Shown here in pieces: positions 1 to 9,024 of a stretch of DNA of 64,000 nucleotides. Positions within the stretch are counted from its first letter, which is position 1, and each line of letters begins with the position of its first letter. The position numbers were made by a program, and so were the translations under genes. The notes beneath the pieces were generated by a model that did no database searches, was not told where the DNA came from, and saw only the letters and a program-made list of their open reading frames with translations. Source of the DNA: Vittaforma corneae ATCC 50505 (taxonomy: Eukaryota > Microsporidia > Nosematidae); NCBI RefSeq assembly GCF_000231115.1, contig NW_006889840.1:49575-113574 (forward strand), in the 5' to 3' direction.

Positions 1-676
1 GGAATACCTACTAATGTCCCAATGTTATACGACAAATTCTTATTTTTTATGTCAGTGACTGTTTGCAATTTCTCACTTGCGGCTTTTAGCGACACAAATG
101 CCTCATTGATTTTCCTTACGATTCTTACTAGGCTGTCACCATCAACGCCCAAGACCCTGAAATCGTCAATAATAACATCTCGGAGGAACACAAAGAAATT
201 GTTGGTCCTGCTGAATCTAGAATAATAGATTGTCAGATCAAGTGTCATCAAGCATAGATTCCGCTCTTTCTTGAATTAATGCCGGCCTGTTTTAGCATAG
301 GATTATCTGCAGATCCATGGGCAAGAGTGTCCTTGTGAAAAAAATTTGTGTCTATGAGCCTCTGGAATTGTTTCTGGACAGCGCTCAAATCTACATCCCA
401 GGCTGCAGCTGTGATATTCCTTGTTGGCTTGAATCTGCTATCCATACAGCTTAGCAATGGCATTACCTTATTTTCAAAATCAACATAGCCGTCTTCTTTT
501 TGGCATGTATCTTCATTGAAATACTGAATAAATCTTCTAGCATTTAAGAGCTGTATATCTGAATATTCACGGTAAAACTCGCTCACCAGCGCCTCCAGCC
601 CTTCTTGAGGTGTTTCTTCAATCGCACAGAATAGTGGCACGAATGCAATGATGCACGGAACTGAGCGATATTTCAT
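1..676 (-). CDS. Predicted secreted protein, unrecognised, partial at left edge, frame broken
   Basis: The first ATG (674-676) opens a hydrophobic N-terminus, MKYRSVPCIIAFVPLFCAIE, typical of a signal peptide, followed by a charged helical-looking region. This frame stops at 248, but another frame is open from about 270 to the window edge and reads as protein-like sequence (for example FFVFLRDVIIDDF). Adding one A to the short A run at 267-269 (minus-strand sense) would join the two frames, so a single-base loss is likely. The C-terminus lies outside the window. Unlike most neighbours there is no CCC run just upstream of the ATG. I do not recognise a family. A secreted lineage-specific protein is the most that can be said. 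Confidence 0.55.
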
Positions 677-1098
677 TCTAAAATACAATGCATTGGTATA
701 TAAATTTTAAAAGAATCCTAACAAACCTATCAATTATATCTTTTAAAATAAAGGAGATTTTAGCAAGTTTGCAATGATAATTACTCATTTCTGAAGAAAT
801 AGTGCACTTTCTACTTAGAAAACCGCAATACGCCCTTTCAATGTGATTGTTGAGTTTTACAGATGCATCAGTACTAATTAATGAAATATATTATGGTCTA
901 CGGAAGATGTTAAATACAATGGCAAATAAAATTTAATATGCTAAACACTATATGATGATACATACGATGAATAAAGGACTTTATAACTCAGTCAAAAGAT
1001 AGACACATGGGGTTTGTGGCCTTGATAGCATGCAAGATTGTATTGGCCAGGATTAAGACCATTCGGCCATTATTTCGGTATATTGCCAAACGCTTGAT
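677..1098. other. Intergenic, about 420 bases, nothing recognised
   Basis: A+T-rich spacer upstream of the secreted-protein gene and downstream of the Rgp1-like gene. I see no ORF of useful length, tRNA-like fold or repeat. Confidence 0.6.
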
Positions 1099-2610
1099 TT
1101 AATTGCTAATTGACGTTATGGTATTTGGTGATAAAACAGTTAAAGGCACCCTGATCTCCGAGCCATCCATTTCAATCTTTAGCACATACAACACCTCAAA
1201 AGCAAAGGTTTTGAGTGTAAATCCATCAATATCAAATTCAAAAATTTTCTTCAAGCAATTATCAGAATCAAATGTTACTGAATAGATGCTCTGGGCGTCT
1301 ATAAGCCTTCCATCTGCCATATCTTCTCTCCAAATCTGGACTTGCGTGTTCCTTACATTCTTCAAATAGACTATCTTCACATAGCTTTGGCTTTGAATGA
1401 ACCTCGGATGGTAGATTGATGCTAACTTACCATCCTCGCCCATCACAACGTATGAGCTTTCATCATTCTGTATTTGAAGAACATTTCTTTCTGAAAATAC
1501 AGGCGTTCTAGTATTTTGTTGGATCTTCTGCAACGTTTTTAGCATTTCTGACTCAATTTTGCATTTTTCTTCAAACATTTTTGACAAAATTTGACCTAAA
1601 CTCCGTTTCAACTCGTCTGAAATTGGTCTTGCCATATCTTCCTTTTCGCACTTTTCTAATACTGAATTATCTGGTCTATGTGCTTGCTTGATGGCTTCAT
1701 CGACAATATTCTCGGCTACAGATCTAACTTCATCAAGCAACTGCTCAGGAAAGCTGTTTAACAAATCTAAGTGTTTAGCTTCGTCCATGTTTCGTATTGG
1801 AAGAGGTTCTGAAATACTATCAATGGTGCTGTCTTCTTCTTTTTTATCTTTATTGTCTGATTGTTGCCATTGTGAATTACTGGTGCTCACATCTTTTTTA
1901 ATACTAGTCTTATTGCCTATGGCTATACCATCCGAAAACAGCTCTGATGGTTCTTCAGAGCTTAGGACCACATTGTTGTTTTGCATACTATTTGTATCAC
2001 TATCTGATGCCATTTTAAGCTGCTTATCGGCCGCTGCCGACTCTAAGTCTGCAAGGTCTATCGATGGCGAAGAGACGGGCGTGCCGTATTCCATCTTTCT
2101 CTCTATAAATGAGACAGATTCCGGCCTGTTGCTTGTATCATTATTCTCTAAGGTATAGTTGAAGTAGTTCAGCGGATTGTCGCCTATATTCATATTATCC
2201 AGTAATATCCGGCAGACCGTTGCTCTATTTTTTATAAATTCGTCTTCCTCTATGATTCCCAGCTCTATATATATAGGATCTCGATAATTAAAATCTTCGA
2301 TATTGTTGTTGAATATATTTATTGGAAAAGTAAAGCCTTGTTTCTTATCTTTGTAAACCATTGTACAGTCGGCCCTATACTCAACTTTAAAGTTTTTGCT
2401 TTGGAATGTGGGGATGATGTTTCTTGGAATTTTAAAATAAAGCTCGTCTTTCACAAACTTGCTTGTGCTGGCTAAATGCTGAATTCTAACACTGTTTGTC
2501 TCTATAAATCCGTTGATCTTCACAGCGAATCCAAAGCAGTCTTCTTCCTCTCTTACAAATTCAAATTTGCAGATTTCACCTCCGTAGTTGTTCGAGATAA
2601 AGACTTTCAT
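1099..2610 (-). CDS. Rgp1-like arrestin-fold protein (Ric1-Rgp1 GEF subunit)
   Basis: The 503-residue protein starts at ATG 2610 (MKVFISNNYGG), which has a CCC run five bases upstream; the longer open frame has no better start. Residues about 55-100 contain LYFKIPRNIIPTFQSKNFKV followed by a strand ending in FPINIFNN. This resembles the Rgp1 segment where proline-rich PPSF/Y plus a lysine-containing strand precede the Golgi arrestin-like sheet. The C-terminal 120 residues are again beta-rich (YVKIVYLKN, FAFEVLYVLKIEMDG). The middle is acidic, Ser-rich and probably disordered. In yeast and animals Rgp1 pairs with Ric1 to activate Ypt6/Rab6 at the Golgi. No Ric1 is in this window. Another arrestin-fold protein is possible. 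Confidence 0.45.
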   Translation of the reverse strand: MKVFISNNYGGEICKFEFVREEEDCFGFAVKINGFIETNSVRIQHLASTSKFVKDELYFKIPRNIIPTFQSKNFKVEYRADCTMVYKDKKQGFTFPINIFNNNIEDFNYRDPIYIELGIIEEDEFIKNRATVCRILLDNMNIGDNPLNYFNYTLENNDTSNRPESVSFIERKMEYGTPVSSPSIDLADLESAAADKQLKMASDSDTNSMQNNNVVLSSEEPSELFSDGIAIGNKTSIKKDVSTSNSQWQQSDNKDKKEEDSTIDSISEPLPIRNMDEAKHLDLLNSFPEQLLDEVRSVAENIVDEAIKQAHRPDNSVLEKCEKEDMARPISDELKRSLGQILSKMFEEKCKIESEMLKTLQKIQQNTRTPVFSERNVLQIQNDESSYVVMGEDGKLASIYHPRFIQSQSYVKIVYLKNVRNTQVQIWREDMADGRLIDAQSIYSVTFDSDNCLKKIFEFDIDGFTLKTFAFEVLYVLKIEMDGSEIRVPLTVLSPNTITSISN

Positions 2611-2856
2611 AAGGGTCCACAGAGTGCTAAAGTGAACAGCAAAACTGCAGCAGCACTGTTGAAGTGATAGAGCTTTATTAGTAGGATATGCAATATGGAT
2701 GCTGACATGATGCGCTTCGTAACGAATTGCAACCAATCAAATAGCCACTCATCATACATATCTGTAAAGTGTATCAGATACACCATACCCATTTTGCATG
2801 TTGTTTATTAAATTGACATTTTTCTGTTTTGATTATTTTTATTTATTATCCCTGAT

Positions 2857-3603
2857 ATGTTCACGATGACTTGGAAATCCAGATTGAAATCAAAAGCCAG
2901 GGAGATTGTATTTTCCACAAGACAGCAGCAACTATCGCCAGATGTTGTGCAGAAGTACTGCGAGCTAAAATTAAGCTTTGACCAGATATTAAAAAAATTA
3001 GATGGGCCACTGGAAAATCAGCAGTCTATTGAAATATGCAAAGAAATGCTGAATTTTTATCGCTGTGCTGAGGAAGTATTGCAAATATTCATTAACGAAT
3101 GCTTTAAAAGCCGATTCATGGCAAAAATTCAGAAAAAACGGGAAATCTTTGACTTGGCAGACAAAATATTTAAATTATTGATGCTGTTTGACCTGATAAA
3201 ATCCAGAAGCTTGAAGGTCTTCTCGATATATTCAGAAATGCGAGTAAAAAACGACGAAATGCTCTACAGCCTTGTGGATGATGTTGAGGATGATAGAATT
3301 TCAATTTTCAACATGATCAGTTTGCCAATGGCACGGCTATTTCTGTCCATGTTTTCGTCCCAAACATTTGACTTGAAAATCCCATTCTTTTTAGGCAAAG
3401 TTTCAAAGATTCACTTGAACAGCGAAAACCAGGAAAAACTGGGCATTTTTATTTATATATGTGAAATTCACCAGTGGAAATATACGTTTATTTTCTTGAT
3501 AGCGCTTTTTGGGCGTGCAACAGAAAAAGGTGGATTTAATATTAATGAAGAGTCGTTAAAAAATATACAAGGATACTTGGAAATGATGAAGCAACAACTA
3601 TAA
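2857..3603 (+). CDS. CYRI/FAM49-like protein (DUF1394), tentative
   Basis: This 248-residue helical protein starts at 2857 with TCCCTG seven bases upstream. Its order of helices resembles CYRI (CYFIP-related Rac1 interactor). An N-terminal amphipathic helix with a leucine/lysine pattern is followed by a helix containing LADKIFKLLMLFD, then RISIFNMISLPMARLFLSMF, which parallels the CYRI helix around RMSLFYAE..PMLKTL. A C-terminal block, IFLIALFGRATEKGGFNI, parallels ILYDHVHPVGAF. CYRI proteins bind Rac1-GTP and restrain SCAR/WAVE. The myristoylated Gly2 of animal CYRI is absent. The call rests on remembered pattern only, and the protein could be an unrelated helical repeat. Confidence 0.35.
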   Translation: MFTMTWKSRLKSKAREIVFSTRQQQLSPDVVQKYCELKLSFDQILKKLDGPLENQQSIEICKEMLNFYRCAEEVLQIFINECFKSRFMAKIQKKREIFDLADKIFKLLMLFDLIKSRSLKVFSIYSEMRVKNDEMLYSLVDDVEDDRISIFNMISLPMARLFLSMFSSQTFDLKIPFFLGKVSKIHLNSENQEKLGIFIYICEIHQWKYTFIFLIALFGRATEKGGFNINEESLKNIQGYLEMMKQQL

Positions 3604-3858
3604 CCTATTTTGCAACATTCATCAATGAATTTGTGCCAGTTTAATGCCATGTGCAAAGCAAAATGCTTTTATAGCTGTTCCTAAATATTGGCATAAACTC
3701 CATCTGTCAACTCTATTCATTGAAATTTATCCTCATACTAAAACCAAAGTACTTCGAATACGGGATTTTGCTTCTTTTATGGTTTGATTATTGCTGGTTG
3801 TGGGATTGTCCTCCATCAATACGTTATTTTTAAGAAAAGGCATTTAATGGGAACCCTT

Positions 3859-5275
3859 CTAGATTTTATTTATTTCCTTTAGTTCATGTAAAACTGTCTT
3901 TAAATTTGCATACGTGATCTTCTCAACTTTATCAAAAGGATTAATGTCGTCCAGCACAATCTTTACATCTTTCGGCTCTAGCATGTAGAAATCATCCTTG
4001 TCTTTGAGTACAATGCTGTAATCTAAAAGTATCAAAAGATAGCCACGGTATTTTCCAATATGGGTATTCAGAGGATTATCCAGCACAGTTGGCCTTTGAA
4101 TATTGCTATCATCTGTGCCATTAGAGTCCATGTCGTTATTGATCTTGTTCTGGGATGTCAGGTCAGGATTGAATTTTTGGTTTTTCAAAAAGCTTTGCGA
4201 ATCATGGATAATGGATTTCAGAGTGTCAGTAAAATAGGACACGTTGATCAAGAAAAGAAGGAAATCAAGTCTAGGCTCAAGAGAGTTAGAATCTGCAAAG
4301 TTCAAAAATCCCAGAACCTTTTCGGATTCGCAGTCTATACTTAAATTCTGTACAAAAGCTTTCAACTGCAGCTTCCAATTATCCATTTCTATGTTTGATC
4401 GTTTTTTTGCTTGGCTGACTGTAGCGTCTAATCTATATTCTGGCAGTCCTTTGACCAGTTGTGATAGCTCGTTAATAAATCTCATACCGTAGTTTCCCAC
4501 ATCTTTTTCAATGCACTCTACTAAAAATTTATGAATACCCATAATAACCCGCGAATTATACTCTTGATCCAGCATCTCCTTTGCAAATGATGAAGCGAGC
4601 CTGGTCTTATATTATTAAATATCTGAAACTTACTAAAATAGCCGTAAATAGTGATCAGCTTTCTTAGGTTTTGTCCCTGAAAACCGCTGACTTCGATCTT
4701 TCTCAATTTTTTAATATCAAACTTAGATGCTGAATCTCTGGATTGCTCGGCTGGCAAAGCATGGTCACTTCTTCTTTCATAACTGACTAACGGGTTTTTG
4801 AGCTCAATCCCCTGAAATATATTCGGATGGCACTCTCTTTCAGACATTCTATGGGTGGTTTTGAAGTATATTTTCCAAAACCCTGATTTATTGGCAGCAT
4901 GGCTCCAAATCCTGGCTGCGAAATTTTTTCAAACACGTTTTCAATAACTATTCTCCCCAGTGGTGTTGAGGTTGTAATACATTCCAGGAAATAATAAACA
5001 TCATTGTAGTCAAATATATAGCGCCTCTTTATTTCCTGGAACGGAACCTCGACAGTTGTACCGTCTTCAAGCTGAACCGTATAAATGTGTTTTGTGCACT
5101 TAACAATCTTTCCATACAACTCCCTGGAAGGTACGACAACATTCTCGTTCAGCATAAAACGTGAAAACAGAGTGTTTACAATCATCTCGGCTATCTTTTG
5201 TATGCCACACTCACTATTCTGCATGAATGTCTTCACAATGAAACGCTTGATTATATTGCTTTCAATCATTACCAC
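3859..5275 (-). CDS. Acf1/Itc1-like ISWI-complex subunit with DDT domain, split over three frames
   Basis: Three overlapping minus-strand frames read as one protein of roughly 470 residues: 5275 to about 4800, about 4840 to 4580, and about 4610 to 3859. The first has a region around residues 65-110 (RRYIFDYNDVYYFLECITTS) like the segment of Acf1/BAZ1A that precedes the DDT domain. The DDT-like domain itself (NLRKLITIYGYFSKFQIF, then SSFAKEMLDQEYNSRVIMGI) spans the junction of frames two and three, which argues they belong together. The start at 5275 has CCC about 15 bases upstream. The WAC domain expected at the N-terminus is missing and no PHD or bromodomain is seen. In other eukaryotes such proteins position nucleosomes with the ISWI ATPase. 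The frame breaks are probably small indels near 4800-4850 and 4580-4610. Confidence 0.5.
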
Positions 5276-5838
5276 AAGGGAAAATTTTTGTTTAAAATTT
5301 ATAACGCAAGAAAAATTTTAACTTAACAACATTGATAATTGAAAGTGACATGATTAAATTGACTGCGGGCATTCCCATCTTTTTTGAGCCTATATTTTGT
5401 GTGTTTTATTGTGCTGTTGACACTTTTAATTTATTTAAAAGAAAACAGAATGGACTGAAAACTAAACAGGTAAATGATTAACTGCATATACAGCTATAAA
5501 TACATTTTTCCTGTATGTTGCATACATACAAGATAAACAGTACATTTGAAGACATATTCATACCAGATACTCCGCAATCATTTAGCCGGCTATAAAAATA
5601 CCCACTCATACCTGAAAAGTAAGCCTGTCTAGTTAGTCACTAATCTGCCAATATCATCGTAAAACACGCTTTTTCCACAACATCGAATTGTAGAGATGTC
5701 TGATTAATACAATTATTAAAATCACAAACAAATCACATTGATTTAAAATTTCCAAACCTAGCAAATTGATCGGTACGAAACACTTTGAATGGCACAACCT
5801 GAAAATACACATGAACACCATTGAAATTCAGATCAAGT
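5276..5838. other. Intergenic, about 560 bases, nothing firm
   Basis: Spacer between the Acf1-like start and the NatD-like stop. It holds a 43-codon plus-strand ORF at 5350-5481 with a hydrophobic stretch but no CCC motif and no recognised similarity, so it is not called. No RNA gene is apparent. Confidence 0.5.
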
Positions 5839-6279
5839 CTAGTTCTGTTTGAACATTTCATAGCATCTTTCATTAGCCTGAATATCGTGAAATTGAAACC
5901 CCTTGGAAAGATAAAACTTCTGAGCTCTTGCGTTGCGTTTGTGTACGAAGAGTATGAGCAGCTTGCCCTTCTGATCTCTGAATAGCTCCTCCATCAGCTT
6001 TGAGCCAATTCCACACGATCTCTTGTCTTTAGCAACGTGTATTTCGTAGAGTATGCAGTATTCTCTCTCGACTCTATACATGAGAAAGCCTTGAATGCAA
6101 CTTTGAGCATCCTCATCCACTCTAGAAATAATGAAATTATTAAGTTTATTGGACATGCTCTTTGTTTTAGAGTGTTTTAAAAGCGAACTGCCCACGTAGG
6201 CCTTGATTCCCTCTATTATTAATTCTACTGTTCGGAAAATGTCATCGTTTGATAAGCTTCTGGTCTTTTCTAGAATCAT
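5839..6279 (-). CDS. NatD/Naa40-like N-terminal acetyltransferase (GNAT fold)
   Basis: This 146-residue protein is a single GNAT domain. It shows the beta4 region GFLMYRVEREYCILYEIHV, the acetyl-CoA loop (KRSCGIGSKLMEELF, a variant of Q/RxxGxG/A) and a C-terminal NARAQKFYLSKGFQF motif. The LYEIHV strand and the KGFQF-type end resemble Naa40 (Nat4), which acetylates the N-terminus of histones H4 and H2A. Usual family length is about 200-285 residues, so this one is trimmed at the N-terminus. The start at 6279 has CCC about 10 bases upstream on the coding strand (CTACCCTGCACAAATG). Another GNAT such as a Naa10-type or Rim-type enzyme cannot be excluded. Confidence 0.55.
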   Translation of the reverse strand: MILEKTRSLSNDDIFRTVELIIEGIKAYVGSSLLKHSKTKSMSNKLNNFIISRVDEDAQSCIQGFLMYRVEREYCILYEIHVAKDKRSCGIGSKLMEELFRDQKGKLLILFVHKRNARAQKFYLSKGFQFHDIQANERCYEMFKQN

Positions 6280-6789
6280 TTGTGCAGGGTAGTAGCCAAG
6301 AGAATTTGGATGGATACACTTGAAACAGACTATCTTGTGCTTAGATCGTACTTCAAACTAATGTGGTTCAGCACACAGTTAATAAAAACACGGGAAACTT
6401 TTGAATACATGCCTGTCATCCTGCTGTCATTCATTGCTCTTGATTGTAAACAATACAAAATTTCAGGAAATATTAAAATTTTAAATTAACAATTTGATCT
6501 AAATAATTGGACCAATAAGTATATTTCACAAATGCTTTGCACATATGATTAGTTGTAGCCAATGCTGATTGAATAGAGCATTTATTTGCTTTATTGGATA
6601 TTTCAGGGAAGTATTACATGGATGACATCAAGTGTACAAATGTATATAATAAAAGACATGTGCCATTCATGCTGGGATTGTACATCATCGGATCATCAGA
6701 GTCTAATTCTATTGGCTCGAATTTCATTTTTACGTATTCTAATAAACTTTTCAAACAAACATTTAAATAAAAATTTTACCCATCCCCAA
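6280..6789. other. Divergent intergenic region between NatD-like gene and PDI
   Basis: About 510 bases between divergent starts. The plus-strand open frame continues upstream of the PDI start but lacks signal-like sequence there, so it is treated as non-coding. CCC runs mark both gene starts (6291-6293 on the minus-strand gene side, 6780-6787 on the PDI side). Confidence 0.5.
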
Positions 6790-8172
6790 ATGTTTGCCCA
6801 TTTTGCAATCATAGCTGCGAGAATGGTGAAGATTATGGCACCCGAAGATGGTGTTGCCAACGATCTTATCACAAATTCTGCACGCAAGACAGATGTAGAA
6901 TACGTTGTAGATAGCCAATTGCCAAAGGGCCAATATAACTTACAGCTAGAAGAGCTTTCTATCAATGGTGCGAGTCTGGAAGACATCAAAAAGTACATGT
7001 CTACATGCTCAAGTCTTCGTTCAATATCATCTGAAGAAATAAAGAATGTCATCAATGCACTTTCGTTCAAAAAGGCAGACGATGAAATTAGCGATCTCAA
7101 GTCAGGTGCCTATACCTTTGCTCTTATATTTGCAAATGATGTTGAGTCACTCAAGAACCTTGAGGGAGTTGATAGGATTCAACACATAAGATTCTACCTA
7201 TTTACTAAGAAGGAAGATGCCGACAAGTACGGAGTACCGTTCCCAGGTGTTTTGGCCTACAGTACGGCCGACAGAAATTGGCTGAAAATGCCCTTCCGTG
7301 GAAAATTAGATGCATTGGTTGCTTCGATATCCATACCTGCCTTTTCTCCCATCAGTCAGGAGAATTTCAGGTATTTCCAATCTCTTGACCAGAAATTATT
7401 CTATGTCATTGACAGCGCTAGATCGTTTGAAGAGAACAAGAATGACTTCAATGAAGTTGCAAAACAATGCTCTAGCTTTGCAAAATTTATTTTCTTTACT
7501 CCCGAGGATGTGCCTGCTCTTATTCCATTGCTGAAGTTGCAAAGCTCAGACTATCCTATTCTGCTATCTCTGGCACGTGAGGGCAAGGGAATTGTAAGAT
7601 CACTCAAGCCTGAGACATTCTTGAATGGTGTGCAGAGCCTTATTACCCAGAGTGCCGAAAAGATCGTCTTTTCATCTAACATTCCTGAGGACAATGAGTC
7701 TAGGCCAGTCAAGGTTCTCAGCACTGAAACACTTCCTCAAGTGCTGTCATCAAGCGACAAAGATGTATTGATTGCGTTTACATCTCCGTCCTGCAAGTTC
7801 TGCCAAGCACTTGAGCCTGAATTGAAGGATTTTGGAAAGATTTTGTCCGAGCGTAATGTCCCGATACTCGTAGGAAACTACAATATCATGGAAAATGAAG
7901 AGCCAGCTAGCCAGTTCGAAATTGCTGGTGTGCCAACTATTTATTTCCTAAAGAAAGGAGCCAGCACCCCAAGTAAAGTTCCATCCAACATACGAAGCGT
8001 TCCACAGCTTCTTGAGTACATCTCAAAGGAAGGCACAACATCTAAGATCAATCTCGACGAGTATAGCGAATATCTGAAGGTTCAAGAAAAAGCTGAGCCA
8101 TCAGAGTCTGAGCATTCCGAGCATGCTCACAAAGAGGAGTCCGAAGAAGATGGCCAGAAGGAAATACTATAA
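6790..8172 (+). CDS. Protein disulfide isomerase with a single CxxC thioredoxin site
   Basis: The 460-residue protein starts at 6790, directly after a double CCC run, with the N-terminal stretch MFAHFAIIAARMVKIMA as a weak ER signal. Three degenerate thioredoxin-like modules occupy residues about 40-310 without CxxC. The last domain (about 315-425) carries the active site SPSCKFC at residues 332-338 and the cis-proline loop AGVPTIYFLKKG. The C-terminus is acidic (EHAHKEESEEDGQKEIL) and ends in KEIL, close to but not the canonical KDEL/HDEL retrieval signal. The protein is expected in the ER lumen for oxidative folding of secreted proteins. Canonical PDI has two CGHC sites, so this form has lost the first and changed the second to CKFC. 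The gene is complete. Confidence 0.85.
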   Translation: MFAHFAIIAARMVKIMAPEDGVANDLITNSARKTDVEYVVDSQLPKGQYNLQLEELSINGASLEDIKKYMSTCSSLRSISSEEIKNVINALSFKKADDEISDLKSGAYTFALIFANDVESLKNLEGVDRIQHIRFYLFTKKEDADKYGVPFPGVLAYSTADRNWLKMPFRGKLDALVASISIPAFSPISQENFRYFQSLDQKLFYVIDSARSFEENKNDFNEVAKQCSSFAKFIFFTPEDVPALIPLLKLQSSDYPILLSLAREGKGIVRSLKPETFLNGVQSLITQSAEKIVFSSNIPEDNESRPVKVLSTETLPQVLSSSDKDVLIAFTSPSCKFCQALEPELKDFGKILSERNVPILVGNYNIMENEEPASQFEIAGVPTIYFLKKGASTPSKVPSNIRSVPQLLEYISKEGTTSKINLDEYSEYLKVQEKAEPSESEHSEHAHKEESEEDGQKEIL

Positions 8173-8356
8173 ATTCTTTGCTTTTTAATGCTTTAGTTCT
8201 TGGCTATGTTGTTAAATCATATTTTTACTTAATGTTAAAACTGCTAGCTAACTTTATTAGAGTTGGTGCAGCAGAGCGCTCTAAGAACTTAACACAAGAA
8301 TATTTAATTGAATGCTATTGGCAGCATGTCCATTCCAACAACTTTTTCATTTAATT

Positions 8357-8899
8357 TTATTTTTGCTTCTCAACCAACTTCTTCATTCTCATCTTCCCTG
8401 GCGAATCCGCTTCAACAGCATATGTATGTGCATTTTCGATGTTCTGTGCTTCTCTTACTGTAATGTTAAACTTCCTACCACCGCTTACAATCCTTCTCTT
8501 TGCAAACTTCTTTGCTGCATCATATGGAAATCTTTGATTAACTGTTGATATTTCACCTGCCCAGCTCTCAACAGGCTTTCCTTGCTCATCCAATAGAACC
8601 CAATCTCTGCCTTCGGTATGATGGTATGATGTTTCTTTCTTAATAAGTTTGTATTTATTAACCAAATCGACTATTCTTCTTTCCTTTATAAAAACATTTC
8701 CGTACTTGTTCAGAATCTTCTTCCAGCTTTTCTTTCCAAACTCACCTACACCGCTCATCAATGCATCAGTCTCTGCATTGCTCCATGGATGTTTTTCCCT
8801 CGGAGCTGTCCTAAAATGTTTCAATTCGACATCTTGTATCTTTGGCTTGGTATGATTTAAATTTATTTTTGGAACGTTGCTTTCCACTTTTCCTTTCAT
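8357..8899 (-). CDS. Myb/SANT protein of telobox type
   Basis: This 180-residue protein starts at 8899, four bases after a CCCC run. Residues about 38-85 form one Myb-like repeat: PWSNAETDALMSGVGEFGKK, then a tryptophan in SWKKILNKYG, then RRIVDLVNKYKLI. The last element is in the place of the telobox VDLKDKWRN of telomere-binding Myb proteins. A second basic block (AAKKFAKRRIVSGGRKFNI) follows. The protein is likely nuclear and DNA-binding. A role in binding telomere repeats or as a general transcription factor is plausible but not shown here. No other domain is visible. Confidence 0.6.
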   Translation of the reverse strand: MKGKVESNVPKINLNHTKPKIQDVELKHFRTAPREKHPWSNAETDALMSGVGEFGKKSWKKILNKYGNVFIKERRIVDLVNKYKLIKKETSYHHTEGRDWVLLDEQGKPVESWAGEISTVNQRFPYDAAKKFAKRRIVSGGRKFNITVREAQNIENAHTYAVEADSPGKMRMKKLVEKQK

Positions 8900-9024
8900 T
8901 GGGGTGGAAGTATAAAAGCCAAGAGAATGGATTTGTATAGGAAAAAATCTGCTGTAGGCAGATAAACATTAAAGCATGCATCCAACCTCAACTAAAAAAG
9001 AACCAATGGTTTATTGTGCAGGTG

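Noticed and set aside
22..225. Plus-strand 67-codon ORF at the left edge
   Set aside because: It is antisense to a minus-strand frame that is open to the edge and continues the secreted-protein gene.
1688..2158. Plus-strand 156-codon ORF inside the Rgp1-like gene
   Set aside because: Antisense shadow of a Ser/Asp-rich coding region; Ser/Leu-rich composition without domain.
4570..4660. A GTAAGT...TAAG intron in the Acf1-like gene
   Set aside because: Removal of 28 bases leads to a stop codon and not to the frame with the rest of the DDT domain.
5350..5481. 43-codon hydrophobic ORF
   Set aside because: No CCC motif, no similarity I can recognise, length expected by chance.
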